NCBI GenBank assembly: GCA_018816905.1 | Contig: JAHIVB010000010.1 | Location: forward strand, 1-64,000 | Origin: Bacillota bacterium | Lineage (GTDB): Bacteria > Bacillota_I > Bacilli_A > Izemoplasmatales > Hujiaoplasmataceae | DNA: 64,000 nucleotides | Reading direction: 5' to 3' | In this document: in pieces, positions 62,488 to 64,000 of the stretch | Numbering within the stretch: position 1 is the first letter of the stretch | Layout: every line of letters starts with the position of its first letter | Notes under the pieces: generated by a model | Database searches by the model: none | The model's input: the letters and a program-made list of their open reading frames with translations, nothing else | What the model was told of the DNA's origin: nothing | Position numbers and translations under genes: made by a program

Positions 62488-63801
62488 TTAAGCCTTGATT
62501 TCGATATAATCTGGTGTTACTGAGATGATTTTACCACTGATGCTCGCATGGATGTTCGCACCTAACAAATCACCGCAGGAACCAACTAAAGTGCCTTTTG
62601 TTACGGTATCTCCTTGGGAAACCAAAGGAGAAGCAACCACGCCAATATGTTGTTTTAACAATATCTTCACTGAATACGATTCAAATAGTGTTTGATTCAG
62701 CGGTGCCGGAACATCATAATCTGATAAGTCCAGTCTTGCGATTAAACGTTTTGTCGGAACGAGTTTGCTTTCTCGTAACGAATCGACTTCATGAGGGATT
62801 ATTTTTTCTGTCTTTACGCCCTTTTTCAGTAAACTTTGCTTCACCATATTGGTAATTTTCCCAGGGTCTAGATCCATTGGACATGCATAGAGACTACATA
62901 ATTGACAGTCGCAGCAAGATACAACGGACGAGATTGCGCCAAGGGCGCTTGGATCTTCATTTGCGAGACCTCTCATTACTTTGTGAGGTTCTGTATTGAG
63001 CCCATTGATATTTCGCGGACATAGATCTGTACAATAACTGCATTGGCAGCAAATAGCTTTCGTCAGTTGTAAGTCAGTCTGTGTTTTTCTCGTTTTTTTC
63101 GCGATAAGATGATGTTCTTTTGGTAGGATGATGATTGCCCCAGTCAGTTTGGTGACGGGTGCATCCCAGTCTTCTTCGACATGTCCCATCATCGGACCTC
63201 CGACAATCATGCTGTAACGACTCTCATCTCTGGGTCCTTCACAGAATTCGATCAGTTTTCGAAACGAAGTACCAATTGGAACAATCAATGTTTGTGGATT
63301 TTTGACCTCTCCGGTGACTGTAATGACTCTTTCTGTCACAGGGACGTTTCTTGCGATGTTCATCGCCGTTAAGACGTTAATGACAACGGCTCCGACATCG
63401 AGTGGAATACCCATTAAAGGTACAATCTTCTTTGTGACTTCATAAACGAGTTGTTGCTCGTCTCCTGCAGGATAGTAATCTTTAATGATTTTGATCTCGA
63501 TTTGTTTGTCGTTTTTCGTCAATTCTTTTAGATTTGAAATTGCAGAATGATGTTTTCCTTTTAAACAAATGACACCTTTTTCAGCGCCGGTTTGGATTAA
63601 GGCAATTTTCAGTCCTTCGACAACGTCTTCGCCGTAGAATTCCATCAATTGTTGATCAACCCTTAATAGAGGCTCACACTCCGCACCATTGACAATCACG
63701 ATTTCAGGAGTGCTATTTAGTTTTACATGTGTCGGAAAACCGGCTCCACCGGCACCGACAATGCCTTGTTCTTTAATTCTATCGATATAGTTTGAAGGCA
63801 T
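62488..63801 (-). CDS. pduS: PduS-like electron-transfer flavoprotein (RnfC type)
   Basis: 437 aa. Start at 63801 (AAGGAGTG upstream). N-terminal RnfC-like NADH/FMN domain (GAGGAGFPTHVKL, ECEPLL, PAGDEQQL), an SLBB domain, and two iron-sulphur motifs: CCQCSYC-TDLCP near 251-262 and CCDCQLC ... CP near 296-308. The C-terminal part is lipoyl-like. In Pdu systems PduS moves electrons from NADH to cobalamin or across the shell; with no cobalamin enzyme here, NADH re-oxidation linked to PduT is the likelier job (inference). Confidence 0.92.
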   Translation of the reverse strand: MPSNYIDRIKEQGIVGAGGAGFPTHVKLNSTPEIVIVNGAECEPLLRVDQQLMEFYGEDVVEGLKIALIQTGAEKGVICLKGKHHSAISNLKELTKNDKQIEIKIIKDYYPAGDEQQLVYEVTKKIVPLMGIPLDVGAVVINVLTAMNIARNVPVTERVITVTGEVKNPQTLIVPIGTSFRKLIEFCEGPRDESRYSMIVGGPMMGHVEEDWDAPVTKLTGAIIILPKEHHLIAKKTRKTQTDLQLTKAICCQCSYCTDLCPRNINGLNTEPHKVMRGLANEDPSALGAISSVVSCCDCQLCSLYACPMDLDPGKITNMVKQSLLKKGVKTEKIIPHEVDSLRESKLVPTKRLIARLDLSDYDVPAPLNQTLFESYSVKILLKQHIGVVASPLVSQGDTVTKGTLVGSCGDLLGANIHASISGKIISVTPDYIEIKA

Positions 63802-63827
63802 AAATTTCACTCCTTGTGATGGTTTGA

Positions 63828-64000
63828 TTATACAATTCTGAAAGCACCTGATAAAGTACATCTTCTAATCCTTGAAAAACTTCTTGCGGATGTCAATCCT
63901 TCTCCGGTCGGCGTTGCAATCGTTAAAGTAGTGAATCCTTCTCCTTCGATGCCAAGCGCAGCGAAGGATGGGGCGTTTTTAACGAAAATAGAGGTATCAA
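63828..64000 (-). CDS. CoA-acylating aldehyde dehydrogenase, C-terminus (PduP/EutE type), partial
   Basis: Only the last 56 codons are inside the window; the gene runs off the right edge. The reading frame gives NAPSFAALGIEGEGFTTLTI, ATPTGEGLTSARSFSRIRRC and a stop TAA at 63830. GGEGFTT..TIATPTGEG..SARSF..RRC is the typical end of PduP/EutE. It would oxidise the acetaldehyde released by DeoC to acetyl-CoA. It lies 26 bases before pduS in the same operon. Confidence 0.9.
   Translation of the reverse strand, partial: DTSIFVKNAPSFAALGIEGEGFTTLTIATPTGEGLTSARSFSRIRRCTLSGAFRIV

Overview
The window looks like chromosome of a low-GC, Gram-positive-related bacterium that uses the standard stop codons (TGA ends several genes). 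Two T-box leaders, a preQ1 riboswitch, SepF with FtsZ but no cell-wall (mur/mra/ftsA) genes beside ftsZ, and a deoxyribose-type microcompartment suggest a free-living Mycoplasmatota/Bacillota lineage such as the Izemoplasmatales. That placement is an inference; no rRNA is present to test it. Almost all genes lie on the minus strand. Only three are on plus: the HtrA-like protease, the monoacylglycerol-lipase-like hydrolase and the queuosine-precursor transporter. No tRNA, rRNA, insertion sequence, prophage or CRISPR array was recognised.

Layout from left to right. 0-16.6 kb is the most unusual part: a secreted 5'-nucleotidase lipoprotein, then two paralogous giant proteins (1327 and 2680 aa) with a four-helix CvpA-like membrane domain followed by about 9 and about 24 tandem repeats of 85-91 residues. 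rsgA lies between them and a trypsin-like lipoprotein protease is divergent. 16.6-23.6 kb holds a GH36/GH2 galactosidase pair and a two-gene ABC system whose ATPase is fused to a TetR regulator, behind a consensus promoter with a tandem operator. 23.7-28.6 kb is a thyA-folA-plsC-HAD-PAP2-YcxB-like operon plus ssb. 28.7-32.8 kb has lemA/DUF3137, glpK and a lipase. 32.8-38.8 kb has radC, folC, valS and a NUDIX gene under a T-box. 38.8-45.1 kb has a methyltransferase, engB, an rlmI-like gene, a pair of M16 peptidases, deoD and a degenerate DeoC-like gene. 45.3-48.3 kb is ileS with its T-box. 48.3-54.9 kb has yggT-sepF-yggS-(small membrane protein)-surE-yhbY-mgtE-mgtE and, separately, ftsZ. 55-57.6 kb has tgt, pduL and a preQ1-controlled yhhQ. 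57.7-64 kb is the microcompartment operon, which continues past the right edge.

The microcompartment operon reads, in transcription order: CoA-acylating aldehyde dehydrogenase (only the C-terminus is in the window), PduS-like electron-transfer flavoprotein, PduT-like tandem shell protein with a Cys pore, three hexameric shell proteins, DeoC with an amphipathic N-terminal targeting helix, a pentameric vertex protein, an RpiB-like protein, two more vertex proteins, and a phosphotransacetylase. The implied pathway is deoxyribose-5-phosphate to glyceraldehyde-3-phosphate plus acetaldehyde, then acetyl-CoA, then acetyl-phosphate. With the secreted nucleotidase, SurE and the purine nucleoside phosphorylase elsewhere in the window, it fits growth on DNA or nucleosides.

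The least explained items are the giant CvpA-repeat proteins, the TetR-ABC fusion with a dead-looking ATPase site, and the active-site-altered DeoC-like and RpiB-like proteins.
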